Part shown: in pieces, positions 44,897 to 53,474 of the stretch
Layout of the letters: each line of letters opens with the position of its first letter
Position numbering within the stretch: position 1 is the first letter of the stretch
NCBI RefSeq assembly: GCF_024169925.1
Contig: NZ_JALJXF010000001.1
Location: 1,122,001 to 1,186,000 of the forward strand
DNA: 64,000 nucleotides
Direction of reading: 5' to 3'
Source: Methylorubrum extorquens
GTDB taxonomy: Bacteria > Pseudomonadota > Alphaproteobacteria > Rhizobiales > Beijerinckiaceae
Notes under the pieces: model-generated
The model's database searches: none
The model's input: the letters and a program-made list of their open reading frames with translations, nothing else
Told to the model about the DNA's origin: nothing
Position numbers and translations under genes: made by a program

Positions 44897-46600
44897 TCAC
44901 CCGCCCGCCAGGGCCTTCTCGCGGATCGCCGTGAGGCTCATGCCCGGCGTGATCGCGTCGACCGAGAACTTCACGTGGACGATCGCTGGGCGCTGCGCCG
45001 CCCGAGCCTCCGCCAGAGCCGCCGGAAAATCCTCCGTCCGCTCCACGGTGAAACCGACGCCGCCGAAGGCGCGGGCATAGGCGGCGAAATCCGGGTTCAC
45101 GAGATCGGTCGCGAGGACGCGGCCGGGGAAATCGCGTTCCTGATGCATGCGGATCGTGCCGTAGCTCGCATTGTCGGCGACGATGCAGACGAGGTTCAGG
45201 CCGTACTGCACGGCGGTCGCGAATTCCTGGCCGTTCATCAGGAAATCGCCGTCGCCGTTGATCGAGATCACCGTGCGGTCGGGGAAGATCCGCTTCATCG
45301 CAACCGCCGCCGGCACGCCGTAGCCCATCGAGCCGGAGGTCGGCGCGAGGTGGGTCGCGGGGCGGCGGAAGCGGTAGAAGCGGTGGATCCAGGCGGCGTA
45401 GTTGCCCGCGCCGTTGCACAGGATCGCGTCCTCCGGCAGCGCCTCGCGTAAATGCACCATCACCTGCCCGAGATTGACCGGGCCGGGCTGCGGCGTCGGA
45501 GTCTCCGACCACGCCAGATAGTCCGCATGGGCCGCGCGGGTCTCCGCCGCCCACGGGACGGTGGCCGGCGCCGCGAGCCGCGCCAGGGCCGCCGCCATCC
45601 GGGCCGGCGCGGCGGTGATGCCGAGATGGGGCACGTAGACCCGGCCGAGTTCCTCCGCTCCGGGATGGATGTGGACGAGCCGGGTGCGGGGCGCCGGGAT
45701 GTCGAGGAGCGAGTAGGTCTGGCTCGCGACCTCGCCGAGGCGGCCCCCGAGCACGATCATCAGGTCGGCGGCCTTGGCCCGCGCCACCAGCTTCGGGTTG
45801 GCGGCAAGCCCGAGATCACCCGCGTAGTTCGGGTGCAGCGGGTCGAACAGCGGCAGGCGGCGGTAGCTCGTGGCCACCGGCAGATCGAAGGCCTCAGTGA
45901 AGCGGCAGATGTCGGCATAGGCCTGCTCGGTCCAGCGGCTGCCGCCGAGCACCAGGAAAGGGTTTTTCGCCTCAGCGAGCAGGGCGGCGAGACGCTCCAG
46001 ATCCTCCGCGCCGGGCGCCGCCTCGATGGCGGCGAAGGGCGGGGCCAGCGGGCCCTCTGCGGCGTCCTTCAACATGTCCTTCGGCAGCGCCACCACCACC
46101 GGGCCCGGCCGGCCGCCGGTGGCGGTGTGAAAGGCGCGCGAGACGTATTCCGGTATCCGCGCGCCGGTCTCGATCTCGGTGGCCCATTTCGCGATCGGCC
46201 CGAAGGCGGCGCGGTAATCGACCTCCTGCCACGCCTCGCGGTCGCGCAGACCCCGCTCGATCTGCCCGACGAACAGGATCATCGGCGTCGAATCCTGCTG
46301 GGCGATGTGGATGCCGGCCGAGGCGTTTGTGGCGCCGGGCCCGCGGGTGACGAAGCAGATGCCGGGCCGCCCCGTCGCCTTGCCATGCGCCTCCGCCATC
46401 ATCGCCGCGCCGCCCTCCTGGCGGCAGACGGTGAGCGCGATGCCCGATTCGTAGAGCGCGTCGAGCACCGGCAGGTAGCTCTCCCCCGGCACCGCGAAGA
46501 CGTGGGTGACGCCGTTGGCCGCGAGTTGATCCACGAGCGCCTGGGCGGCGGTCCGTCCGCCGGTTCGGGCGGGGAGGGCGGCGTCTGGGCTCTGGGACAT
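44897..46600 (-). CDS. Thiamine-diphosphate enzyme, acetolactate-synthase-like
   Basis: A 567-residue ThDP enzyme with the three usual domains. The N-terminal PYR domain has the cofactor-activating Glu in 'VCRQEGGAAMMAEAHGKATG', there is a central Rossmann-like domain, and the C-terminal PP domain has the GDG...N motif ('INGDGDFLMNGQEFATAV' to 'VADNASYGTI'). It is like acetolactate synthase large subunits or related benzoylformate decarboxylase/benzaldehyde lyase types; no small subunit gene is adjacent. ATG 46600 is used. It is divergent from the flavin reductase gene that opens the carrier-protein cluster. Confidence 0.88.
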   Translation of the reverse strand: MSQSPDAALPARTGGRTAAQALVDQLAANGVTHVFAVPGESYLPVLDALYESGIALTVCRQEGGAAMMAEAHGKATGRPGICFVTRGPGATNASAGIHIAQQDSTPMILFVGQIERGLRDREAWQEVDYRAAFGPIAKWATEIETGARIPEYVSRAFHTATGGRPGPVVVALPKDMLKDAAEGPLAPPFAAIEAAPGAEDLERLAALLAEAKNPFLVLGGSRWTEQAYADICRFTEAFDLPVATSYRRLPLFDPLHPNYAGDLGLAANPKLVARAKAADLMIVLGGRLGEVASQTYSLLDIPAPRTRLVHIHPGAEELGRVYVPHLGITAAPARMAAALARLAAPATVPWAAETRAAHADYLAWSETPTPQPGPVNLGQVMVHLREALPEDAILCNGAGNYAAWIHRFYRFRRPATHLAPTSGSMGYGVPAAVAMKRIFPDRTVISINGDGDFLMNGQEFATAVQYGLNLVCIVADNASYGTIRMHQERDFPGRVLATDLVNPDFAAYARAFGGVGFTVERTEDFPAALAEARAAQRPAIVHVKFSVDAITPGMSLTAIREKALAGG

Positions 46601-46897
46601 CGCTTCGATCTCGCTTGACGGCAGGGCGCGTCCCGGTTCGGGACCGCCCCTCGGCACATCCTGCGGTTCGTACCGGAACTGAACAATTTCCGGCCCGTCC
46701 AGCCGGGCCCTGGACTTGCACAGACGAGCCGCAAGGACAGGCAACAGCATAGAGATGAACCGATAACGTCCGGTTTCGACCGGGGCGAGACGGGCAAGTT
46801 TCACAAGGTCCCATTTCAGATCGACGAACGGATTGCGAACCATGCTTGCGCGCCGGAGATCATCGACACCCCGCGACCGCGCCCGCCCGTTCGACGG
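46601..46897. promoter_or_regulatory. Divergent region between ThDP enzyme and flavin reductase genes
   Basis: About 300 nt between two divergent starts, so promoters for both are expected here. No repeat or recognisable operator is seen. Confidence 0.35.
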
Positions 46898-47461
46898 ATG
46901 GGGCGCGTGATGGGCGCCGCCGCCGCGCTGGCGCCGGAGCCCGCCATGGACGGGGGGCTCCTCAAGCAGGCGATGCGCCGCCTCGTCGGGGGGGTCGTCG
47001 TGATCACCGCCGGAAGCGGCGAGGACCGGGTCGGGCTCACCGCGACTTCGGCGGTCTCCCTCTGCGTCGATCCGCCGACCATGCTGGTCTGCGTCAACCG
47101 AAGCTCGTCGAGCTGGCCGGTCATCGCCCGGCGGCGGCATTTCTGCGTCAGCATCCTCGGAGCCGGGCAGCAGGGCATCGCCGAGCGCTTCGCCGGCATC
47201 GGCGGCCTGCGGGGCGCCGCCCGCTATCTCGGCGCGGATTGGACGATCATGGAATCGGGTGCCTCCGGCCTCACCGAGGCGCAGGCCATCGTCGATTGCA
47301 CGCTGGCGGAGGTCATCGAGCGGCACAGCCACGCCATTCTGCTGGGCGCGGTGCGCGAGGTGCGGCTGAACCGGGCGGAACGGCCCGCCCTGGCCTATGG
47401 CGGCGGGCGCTTCATCGGGATCTCACCGGATGGATCGCCCCCCGACACGGACCGAATCTAA
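46898..47461 (+). CDS. Flavin reductase (FMN/FAD, HpaC/DIM6-NTAB type)
   Basis: A 187-residue flavin reductase-like protein that would reduce free FMN or FAD with NAD(P)H and hand it to a two-component flavoenzyme. Family text: 'AMRRLVGGVVVITAGSGEDR', 'GLTATSAVSLCVDPPTMLVC', 'SSSSWPVIARRRHFCVSILG' and 'HAILLGAVREVRL'. It is about 160 nt upstream of a carrier protein gene and two genes before an acyl-CoA-dehydrogenase-fold protein, a likely oxygenase partner. The start could be 46898 or 46910. Confidence 0.88.
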   Translation: MGRVMGAAAALAPEPAMDGGLLKQAMRRLVGGVVVITAGSGEDRVGLTATSAVSLCVDPPTMLVCVNRSSSSWPVIARRRHFCVSILGAGQQGIAERFAGIGGLRGAARYLGADWTIMESGASGLTEAQAIVDCTLAEVIERHSHAILLGAVREVRLNRAERPALAYGGGRFIGISPDGSPPDTDRI

Positions 47462-47620
47462 AACCCGGCCCAACCAAATCAGATTAACCAGCAACATACT
47501 TAACATCAATAAACGCTTTTTCCGCATAATCAGCAAGAGTATTTATAAAACCGCGGATGTATTGCAGTCGAAGCGGCCACAGACCAATCCAGTCGGCACA
47601 GGCTAAAGGGAAAGAGGACA
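47462..47620 (+). promoter_or_regulatory. AT-rich leader upstream of carrier protein gene
   Basis: About 160 nt of much lower GC than the surroundings, with short AT-rich runs such as ATTTATAAAA and TTAACATCAATAAA. The carrier gene has AAAGAGG three bases before its ATG. It probably holds a promoter separate from the flavin reductase gene; no exact -10/-35 is claimed. Confidence 0.45.
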
Positions 47621-47890
47621 ATGTCGCAAGCGGTGACAGCCAGCGTCGCGGATCGGACCATGGGCCTCGCCTACGCGATCGCCGCCCGCCACGCGATCAA
47701 GCCGGAATTCGAGAAGTCGGACGCCCTGGTCGATGTCGGGCTCTCGTCCCTCGATCTCGTCAACCTGATGGTCGCGGTCGAGGCGGAGTTCGACATCATG
47801 ATCCCGCCGGCGAGCCTGACGCCGAAGAACTTCTACTCGATCGAGGCCATCGCCCGGATGGTCGAGAGCGTGCGCGGCCCGAGCGCCTGA
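47621..47890 (+). CDS. Acyl/aminoacyl carrier protein
   Basis: An 89-residue stand-alone carrier protein. The phosphopantetheine site is 'DVGLSSLDLVNLMVAVEAEF', where Ser43 aligns with the attachment Ser (the usual DSL reads SSL). The helix pattern and acidic residues after it fit the fold. Immediately downstream are an acyl-CoA-dehydrogenase-fold gene and an aminoacyl:carrier-protein ligase, so this protein is the likely amino-acid carrier of that ligase. It is the first gene after an AT-rich promoter region. Confidence 0.9.
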   Translation: MSQAVTASVADRTMGLAYAIAARHAIKPEFEKSDALVDVGLSSLDLVNLMVAVEAEFDIMIPPASLTPKNFYSIEAIARMVESVRGPSA

Positions 47891-47956
47891 CCCTCCCTCA
47901 CGAACATCCCTGACGTGCCGCCGGCCCGGCCGGCTTCAGTCCAACGGAGCCCAGCC

Positions 47957-49153
47957 ATGACGATGCAGCCCACGCCGGACGGTCGAGTCGGCGATGCCGC
48001 CGACCTTCTGACCCGCGCCGCCGCCGCCGCCGCGATCGCCGCCGCCCATGCGGATGCGGTGGATCGCGACGGGCGCTTCCCCGAGGAAGCCGTCGCCGCC
48101 TTCCGTTCGCAGCGCCTGCTCGGCGCGGCCGTGCCGATCGAACTCGGCGGGGAGGGCGCCTCGGTCCGGATGCTGGCCGAGATCGCCTACGTGCTGGGCC
48201 GCGCCTGCGCCTCCTCGGCGATGATCTTCGCCATGCACCAGACCAAGATGGCCTGCCTGATCCGGCACGGCCGCGGCGAGCCCTGGCAGGACGGCCTCCT
48301 GCGCCGCATCGCCGACGAACAGCTCCTGATGGCCTCCTCGACGACCGAGGGCCAAGGCGGCGGCAACGTCCGCTCCTCCGCCGCCGCGATCGAGGCCGAC
48401 GGCGAGGCGATCACCCTGGAGCGGGCCGCGACCGTGATCTCCTACGGCGCACAGGCCGACGGCGTCGTCACCGTCGCCCGCCGCTCGGCCGAGGCCGGAG
48501 CGTCCGACCAAGTGCTCTGCATCTTCCTGAAGGAGGATTACACCCTGGAGCGCCTGAGCGGCTGGGAAACGCTCGGCATGCGCGGCACCTGCAGCAGCGG
48601 CTTCCGCCTCGTCGCCCGCGGGATTCCGCAGCAGGTGCTCGCCGCCCGCTACGGAGACATCCACAACCAGACCATGACGCCGGTCTCGCACATCCTGTGG
48701 TCGAGCGCCTGGGCCGGCATCGCGGCCTCCGCCGTCGATCGCGCCCAGGCCTTCACCCGCACGGCGATGCGGGGTGCGGGCGGCGTCGCCCCGCCCGGCG
48801 CGCTGCACTATGCGCGCGCTGTCTCCAGCCTGAAGCAGGCCCGCGCCCTCATCACGCAGGCGCTCGACACCTTCGAGGGCACGCAAGGCGACCCGGCGGC
48901 GCTGGCCGGCCTCGACGTGCAGACCGCGCTGACGATGCTCAAGGTCGAGGTCTCGGAACTCGCCGTCGCCACCGTGTCGAGCGCGCTGCGCGCCAACGGG
49001 CTGGCCGGCTACCGCCAGGACGGTGCGTTCAGCATCGGCCGGGCGCTGCGCGACATCCTCTCGGCGCCGATCATGATCCACAACGACCGGATCATGGCCA
49101 ACCTCGCCACCGCGACGCTGATGTCGCCCGTCGCCGCCTCGCTGAGCGCCTGA
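47957..49153 (+). CDS. Acyl-CoA-dehydrogenase-fold flavoprotein lacking the catalytic Glu
   Basis: A 398-residue member of the acyl-CoA dehydrogenase (ACAD) superfamily: N-terminal helical domain, central beta domain ('LMASSTTEGQGGGNVRSSAA', 'GWETLGMRGTCSSGFRLVAR') and C-terminal helical domain ('SIGRALRDILSAPIMIHNDR'). At the place of the usual 'IYEGT' catalytic Glu it reads IMIHND, with His375. This is typical of ACAD-fold flavin monooxygenases and unlike ordinary dehydrogenases. With the nearby flavin reductase and carrier protein it could oxidise a carrier-bound amino acid. It lies 66 nt after the carrier gene. Confidence 0.88.
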   Translation: MTMQPTPDGRVGDAADLLTRAAAAAAIAAAHADAVDRDGRFPEEAVAAFRSQRLLGAAVPIELGGEGASVRMLAEIAYVLGRACASSAMIFAMHQTKMACLIRHGRGEPWQDGLLRRIADEQLLMASSTTEGQGGGNVRSSAAAIEADGEAITLERAATVISYGAQADGVVTVARRSAEAGASDQVLCIFLKEDYTLERLSGWETLGMRGTCSSGFRLVARGIPQQVLAARYGDIHNQTMTPVSHILWSSAWAGIAASAVDRAQAFTRTAMRGAGGVAPPGALHYARAVSSLKQARALITQALDTFEGTQGDPAALAGLDVQTALTMLKVEVSELAVATVSSALRANGLAGYRQDGAFSIGRALRDILSAPIMIHNDRIMANLATATLMSPVAASLSA

Positions 49154-49196
49154 AGGCGCCGACCCGCTCCCGTCTCGCCCGAAGGACTTGCTCGCC

Positions 49197-50129
49197 ATGA
49201 ACATGCCCGTGATGAACGCGCCGGCCTCGCCGCCCGCGACCGACCCGCTCGACGCCCTGTTCGACGCGATGTTCAAGCCGATGAACGCGCAGGGCGTCTA
49301 CGCCCGCACCGGCGCCTACGAGTCGGTGGTGGAGGCGCTGGCCGCCTTCATCTCGGCGCGGCGCGAGGACGGCACGGAGGTGTTCCGCTTCCCGCCGGTG
49401 ATGAGCCGCGCGCATCTGGAGCGGCACGGCTACCTCAAGAGCTTCCCGAACCTTCTCGGCTGCGTCTCCTGCCTGGAAGGCAGCGAGGCGGAGATCCGCG
49501 CCTCCGCCGACAAGCACCTCGAGGGCGGCGACTGGACCACGGGCCTCGAAACCGCCGACCTCGTTCTGACCCCGGCCGCCTGCTACCCGGTCTACCCGAT
49601 CGCCGCCGCCCGCGGGGCGGTGCCCGCCACCGGCTACCGCTTCGACGTCGCCTGCGACTGCTTCCGCCGCGAGCCCTCGCGCCATCTCGACCGGCTGCAA
49701 TCCTTCCGGATGCGCGAATACGTCCGCATCGGCACGCCGGAGCAGATCGTCGCCTTCCGCGAGAGCTGGATCGCCACCGCCACCGCCATGGCCGACGAAC
49801 TCGGGCTCCCCTACACGGTGGAGACCGCGAGTGACCCGTTCTTCGGCCGGCTCGGCCAGATCATGGCCTTCAGCCAGCTCGAACAGGCCTTGAAGTTCGA
49901 GCTGCTGATCCCGCTGCGGGGCGCGGCCGCCGGCACCGCCTGCATGAGCTTCAACTATCACCGCGAGCATTTCGGCACGACCTGGGGCCTGAACCTGGAG
50001 GACGGCGAGCCCGCCCATACCGGCTGCGTCGCCTTCGGCATGGATCGCCTCGCAGTGGCCCTGTTCGCCACCCACGGCGAGAGCATCGACGCGTGGCCGG
50101 CCGCGGTCCGCGCGGCGCTGAAGCTCTGA
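49197..50129 (+). CDS. Amino acid--[carrier protein] ligase (truncated seryl-tRNA-synthetase homologue)
   Basis: A class II aminoacyl-tRNA-synthetase-like catalytic domain of 310 residues without a tRNA-binding N-terminal domain. These ligases make an aminoacyl-adenylate (Gly or Ala in the Bradyrhizobium enzyme) and load it on the phosphopantetheine of a small carrier protein. Motif 2 is 'CDCFRREPSRHLDRLQSFRM' and motif 3 is 'GMDRLAVALF'. Probable zinc ligands are Cys129, Glu174 and Cys277, with the same spacing that I recall for the Bradyrhizobium enzyme. ATG 49197 (AAGGA upstream) is chosen over TTG 49188. It follows the flavoprotein gene by 43 nt. Confidence 0.92.
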   Translation: MNMPVMNAPASPPATDPLDALFDAMFKPMNAQGVYARTGAYESVVEALAAFISARREDGTEVFRFPPVMSRAHLERHGYLKSFPNLLGCVSCLEGSEAEIRASADKHLEGGDWTTGLETADLVLTPAACYPVYPIAAARGAVPATGYRFDVACDCFRREPSRHLDRLQSFRMREYVRIGTPEQIVAFRESWIATATAMADELGLPYTVETASDPFFGRLGQIMAFSQLEQALKFELLIPLRGAAAGTACMSFNYHREHFGTTWGLNLEDGEPAHTGCVAFGMDRLAVALFATHGESIDAWPAAVRAALKL

Positions 50130-50153
50130 ACGCGACACGCCCGGAGCCGTCCG

Positions 50154-51083
50154 ATGCCGCTCGATCCGCATGTCAGCCGCTTCCTCGACATGATGGCGCT
50201 CGGGAGTTCGGACGGCATCACCCTCGACGCCCGCCGGGAGGGGATGCGCGGGCTTAGCCGCCTCGCCGGGCTGAGCGCCGAGGGCGTCGCGACCCACGAC
50301 CTCGTCCTGCCGGGCCCGGCCGGGCCGCTTTCCGCGCGGCTCTATGCGCCGGAGGGCAGCACGGGCGGCCCCGGCCTCGTCTACCTGCACGGCGGAGGCC
50401 TCGTGACAGGCGGCCTCGACACCCATGACGGGATCTGCCGGGTGCTCGCCGAGTCCGGCAGCCTCCGCGTCGTCTCGGTCGATTACCGGCTCGCGCCCGA
50501 ACACCCGTTCCCGGCCGCCCTCGACGACGCGCTGGCGGCGCTGGATTCGGTCGCCGCGCAGGCGGACGCGCTCGGGATCGATCCGGCCCGGCTCGGCATC
50601 GGTGGCGATTCCGCCGGCGCCGGCCTCGCGGCACGGGTTTGCCAGGAGCGGCGCGGCGCGATCCGGGCGCAGCTCCTGATCTGCCCCGTGCTCGACGTGC
50701 ACGGCAACCACGCCTCGCGCCGCGATTTCGCCCGCGGCTACTTCCTCGACGAGGCGACGATCCGGCGCGACCTTGCGGCCTGCGGGCCTGAAGCCGCCGC
50801 GCCGTCGCCCCGTCTCTCGCCCCTGCGCGAGGCGGACCTGACCGGCCTGCCGCCGGCCCGCATCCACACCGCGGAATACGATCCGGTTCGCGACGAGGGG
50901 GCGGCCTATGCCGAGCGTCTGAAACGGGCGGGCATCGCGACCGCCCACACCGTTCACGCCGGCATGGTCCACTTCTTCTACGGCCTCGGGCGGCTGGTAC
51001 CGCGCGGCCGGCCGATCCTGTCCGAGATCGCCCGCGACTTCGGCGAATGCCTCCGCGGCGCCCCCCTTTCTATCCATCCTTGA
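50154..51083 (+). CDS. Alpha/beta hydrolase, hormone-sensitive-lipase (HSL) type
   Basis: A 309-residue esterase-family protein of the HSL group. The oxyanion-hole motif is 'YLHGGGLVTGG', the nucleophile Ser153 lies in 'GDSAGAGLAARV', and the probable Asp and His are in 'EYDPVRDEGAAYAERL' and 'HAGMVHFFYG'. In this cluster it could release a product from a carrier thioester or cleave an ester in the product. It is 24 nt after the ligase gene and 11 nt before the second carrier gene, so co-transcription is likely. Confidence 0.9.
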   Translation: MPLDPHVSRFLDMMALGSSDGITLDARREGMRGLSRLAGLSAEGVATHDLVLPGPAGPLSARLYAPEGSTGGPGLVYLHGGGLVTGGLDTHDGICRVLAESGSLRVVSVDYRLAPEHPFPAALDDALAALDSVAAQADALGIDPARLGIGGDSAGAGLAARVCQERRGAIRAQLLICPVLDVHGNHASRRDFARGYFLDEATIRRDLAACGPEAAAPSPRLSPLREADLTGLPPARIHTAEYDPVRDEGAAYAERLKRAGIATAHTVHAGMVHFFYGLGRLVPRGRPILSEIARDFGECLRGAPLSIHP

Positions 51084-51094
51084 GGAGAGCCCCC

Positions 51095-51352
51095 ATGTCC
51101 CTGCGTGAGACCGTCTTTTTCGAGATCGCCGCGATCGCCGCCGAGCAGGAGAAGCGGATGCCGCCGATCACCGACGACCTGGTGATGCTCGACACCGAGT
51201 TCGACTCGCTCTGCTTCGCGCTCCTCGTCGCGCGGATGGAAGATCTCACCGGCGCCGACCCGTTCGGCGAGATGGACGCCTCCGACCTGCCGGTGACGGT
51301 CGGCGACCTCGTCGCCCTCTACGACCGCGCCGCGGCCCGGCAGGCGGCCTGA
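51095..51352 (+). CDS. Second stand-alone carrier protein
   Basis: An 85-residue carrier protein with GAGGAG upstream of the ATG. The attachment site is Ser38 in 'LDTEFDSLCFALLVARMEDL'. It differs strongly from the first carrier of the cluster (47621-47890), so the two probably serve different partners. The AMP ligase gene starts 5 nt after its stop, and an adenylation enzyme directly behind a carrier gene is a common loading pair. Confidence 0.88.
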   Translation: MSLRETVFFEIAAIAAEQEKRMPPITDDLVMLDTEFDSLCFALLVARMEDLTGADPFGEMDASDLPVTVGDLVALYDRAAARQAA

Positions 51353-51357
51353 GCCCG

Positions 51358-52719
51358 ATGATCCTGCGCGAGCGCCTTCTGGCGGCGGGCGGTCTTGAGG
51401 GCCTGTTCCTGTCCGACTACCGCAGCAAACAAGATGTCGCCGGGATCGTCTCCGGTGAGCCTGACGCCGCCGCGACCGCGGCGCTCGCCGGCCGCCGGGT
51501 GCTGCTCGCCGTCGGCGGGCAGATGGCGGCGGGCCGGGCCATGATCGCGCTCGACGGTCTCGCGGCCCGGCTCGCCCTCGTCCCCCCGAAGCTGGCGCCG
51601 GAGCACATCGCCCGGATCGCGTCGGATTCCGAGGCCGAGATCTGCGTCACAGACGCCGAGGGACTGCCCCCCGACGCGCTGCCGGGCCTGCCCCGGATCG
51701 ACGCGGCCGACGCGTTCCGCGCGGGCTCCGAGACGCCGCGGGAGACGGAATGGGCACTGGCCACCTCCGGCACCACCGGCGCACCGAAGCTCGTCGCCCA
51801 CACCCTCGACGGCTTGGCCGGCGGCATCAACACCGCCGCCGCGCCGGAGCCCGGCACAGTGTGGAGCACCTTCTACGACATCCGCCGCTACGGCGGCTTG
51901 CAGGTCTTCCTGCGGGCGATGCTCGGGCCGTCCTCGCTCGTGCTCTCCGACGCAGGCGAGCCGGTGCGCGACTATCTCGTCCGCGTCGGCGCGGCGGGCG
52001 TCACCCACATCCTCGGCACGCCCTCGCACTGGCGCCTCGCCCTGATGAGCGCGGCGCTCGACCGACTCAGCCCCCGCTACGTGCGGCTCTCGGGTGAGAT
52101 CGCCGACCAGAACATCCTCGATGCGCTTGGCGACACCTTCCCCGAGGCGCGCATCGCCCATGCCTACGCCTCGACCGAGGGCGGGGTCGGCTTCACCGTC
52201 GAGGACGGGCGGGAGGGTTTTCCGTCCGCGCTGATCGGCACCCGCGCCGGGATCGAGATCACCGTGCGCGAGGACAGCCTGTTCGTGCGCTCCGGCCGCA
52301 CCGGGCGGCGCTATCTGGGTGCCGTGCCCGAGGCGCTGATCGCCGAGGATGGCTTCATCGATACCGGCGACCTCGTGGAGCGAAGGGGCGAGCGCTACCA
52401 CTTCCTCGGCCGGCGCAGCGGCGTGATCAATGTCGGCGGCGCCAAGGTGCAGCCTGAGGAAGTCGAGACCGTCATCAACGTCTTCCCCGGCGTGTCGATG
52501 TCCCGGGTGCGGGCGCGACCCAACCCGATCCTCGGCGCGGTGGTCGAAGCGGAGGTGGTCCTGCACGCCGACGCGGGCGCGGATCAGGCGGCGCTGAAGA
52601 AGGCGATCATTGCCCATTGCCGCCCGCGCTTGGCCGGCCACAAGGTGCCGGCGAGCGTGAAGTTCGTGGACACGCTGCCGATCACGTCCGGCGGCAAGCT
52701 GGTGCGGAGGGGCGCGTGA
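51358..52719 (+). CDS. AMP-dependent acyl/aryl ligase (stand-alone adenylation enzyme)
   Basis: An adenylate-forming ligase, short for the family (453 residues). The AMP motif is 'ALATSGTTGAPKLVAHTLDG'; further marks are 'HAYASTEGGVGFTVEDGREG', 'IDTGDLVERRGERYHFLGRR', 'GVINVGGAKVQPEEVE' and the C-terminal catalytic Lys in 'LPITSGGKLVRRG'. The N-terminal subdomain is reduced to about 130 residues. It probably activates a carboxylic acid and loads the preceding carrier protein. The stop overlaps the next gene's GTG by 4 nt. Confidence 0.9.
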   Translation: MILRERLLAAGGLEGLFLSDYRSKQDVAGIVSGEPDAAATAALAGRRVLLAVGGQMAAGRAMIALDGLAARLALVPPKLAPEHIARIASDSEAEICVTDAEGLPPDALPGLPRIDAADAFRAGSETPRETEWALATSGTTGAPKLVAHTLDGLAGGINTAAAPEPGTVWSTFYDIRRYGGLQVFLRAMLGPSSLVLSDAGEPVRDYLVRVGAAGVTHILGTPSHWRLALMSAALDRLSPRYVRLSGEIADQNILDALGDTFPEARIAHAYASTEGGVGFTVEDGREGFPSALIGTRAGIEITVREDSLFVRSGRTGRRYLGAVPEALIAEDGFIDTGDLVERRGERYHFLGRRSGVINVGGAKVQPEEVETVINVFPGVSMSRVRARPNPILGAVVEAEVVLHADAGADQAALKKAIIAHCRPRLAGHKVPASVKFVDTLPITSGGKLVRRGA

Positions 52720-53474
52720 GCGACGTTTCCAGGGACGGCCTCAAGACCGGGCGCCTCGTCGTCGTCACCGGGGCGAGCCGCGGGCTCGGCCTCGCCATGG
52801 CCGAAACGCTCGCCGCCGACGGGTTCCGCGTGGTGGCGCTCGCCCGCCGCCCGAGCGAGGCGCTGGAGGCAGCGCAACGGGCCGCCGGTCCCGGCCGGAT
52901 CGAATTCATGGCGGCCGACCTCGGCGAGATCGACGCGCTCCAGCCGCTCGCCCAGCGCATCCGGGCCGAGCACGGGCCGGTCTACGGCCTCGTCAACAAC
53001 GCAGCCCTCGGCACGCCCGGCCTGCTGACGACGATGCCGGCCGCCAGAATCGCCGAACTCGTCCACCTCAACACCCTCGCGCCGATGGTGCTGACCAAGT
53101 ACCTCGCCCGCGGGATGATGACGGCCGGCGCGGGGCGGATCGTCAATGTCAGCTCGATCATAGCCTTCACTGGCTACAACGCGCTCTCGGTCTACGCGGC
53201 CACCAAGGCCTCGATGATCGGCTTCACCAAGTCGCTCGCCCGCGAGGTCGGGCGGCTGGGGGTGACGGTGAACGCGGTGGCGCCCGGCTTCATCGAGACG
53301 GCGATGACCGGCGAGATGGCCGAGGCCGAGCGCGGGCGTGTAGCCAACCGCAGCGCCCTCAAGCGTTTGGCCGAGCCGCAGGATGTGGCCGACGCCGTCG
53401 CCTACCTGATGTCGGACCGCGCCCGCAACGTCACCGGCACCGTTCTGACCATCGACGCCGGCAGCACTGCCTGA
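52716..53474 (+). CDS. Short-chain dehydrogenase/reductase, FabG-like
   Basis: A classical SDR of 252 residues starting at GTG in a 4-nt overlap with the ligase. It has 'VVVTGASRGLGLAMAETLAA', 'GLVNNAALGTPGLL', 'GRIVNVSSIIAFTGYNALSV' with YxxxK in 'YAATKASMIGF', and 'VAPGFIETAMT'. The text is close to 3-oxoacyl-ACP reductases, so reduction of a carrier-bound keto intermediate is plausible. It is the last gene of the carrier-protein cluster; the next gene has its own AT-rich upstream region. Confidence 0.92.
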   Translation: MSDVSRDGLKTGRLVVVTGASRGLGLAMAETLAADGFRVVALARRPSEALEAAQRAAGPGRIEFMAADLGEIDALQPLAQRIRAEHGPVYGLVNNAALGTPGLLTTMPAARIAELVHLNTLAPMVLTKYLARGMMTAGAGRIVNVSSIIAFTGYNALSVYAATKASMIGFTKSLAREVGRLGVTVNAVAPGFIETAMTGEMAEAERGRVANRSALKRLAEPQDVADAVAYLMSDRARNVTGTVLTIDAGSTA

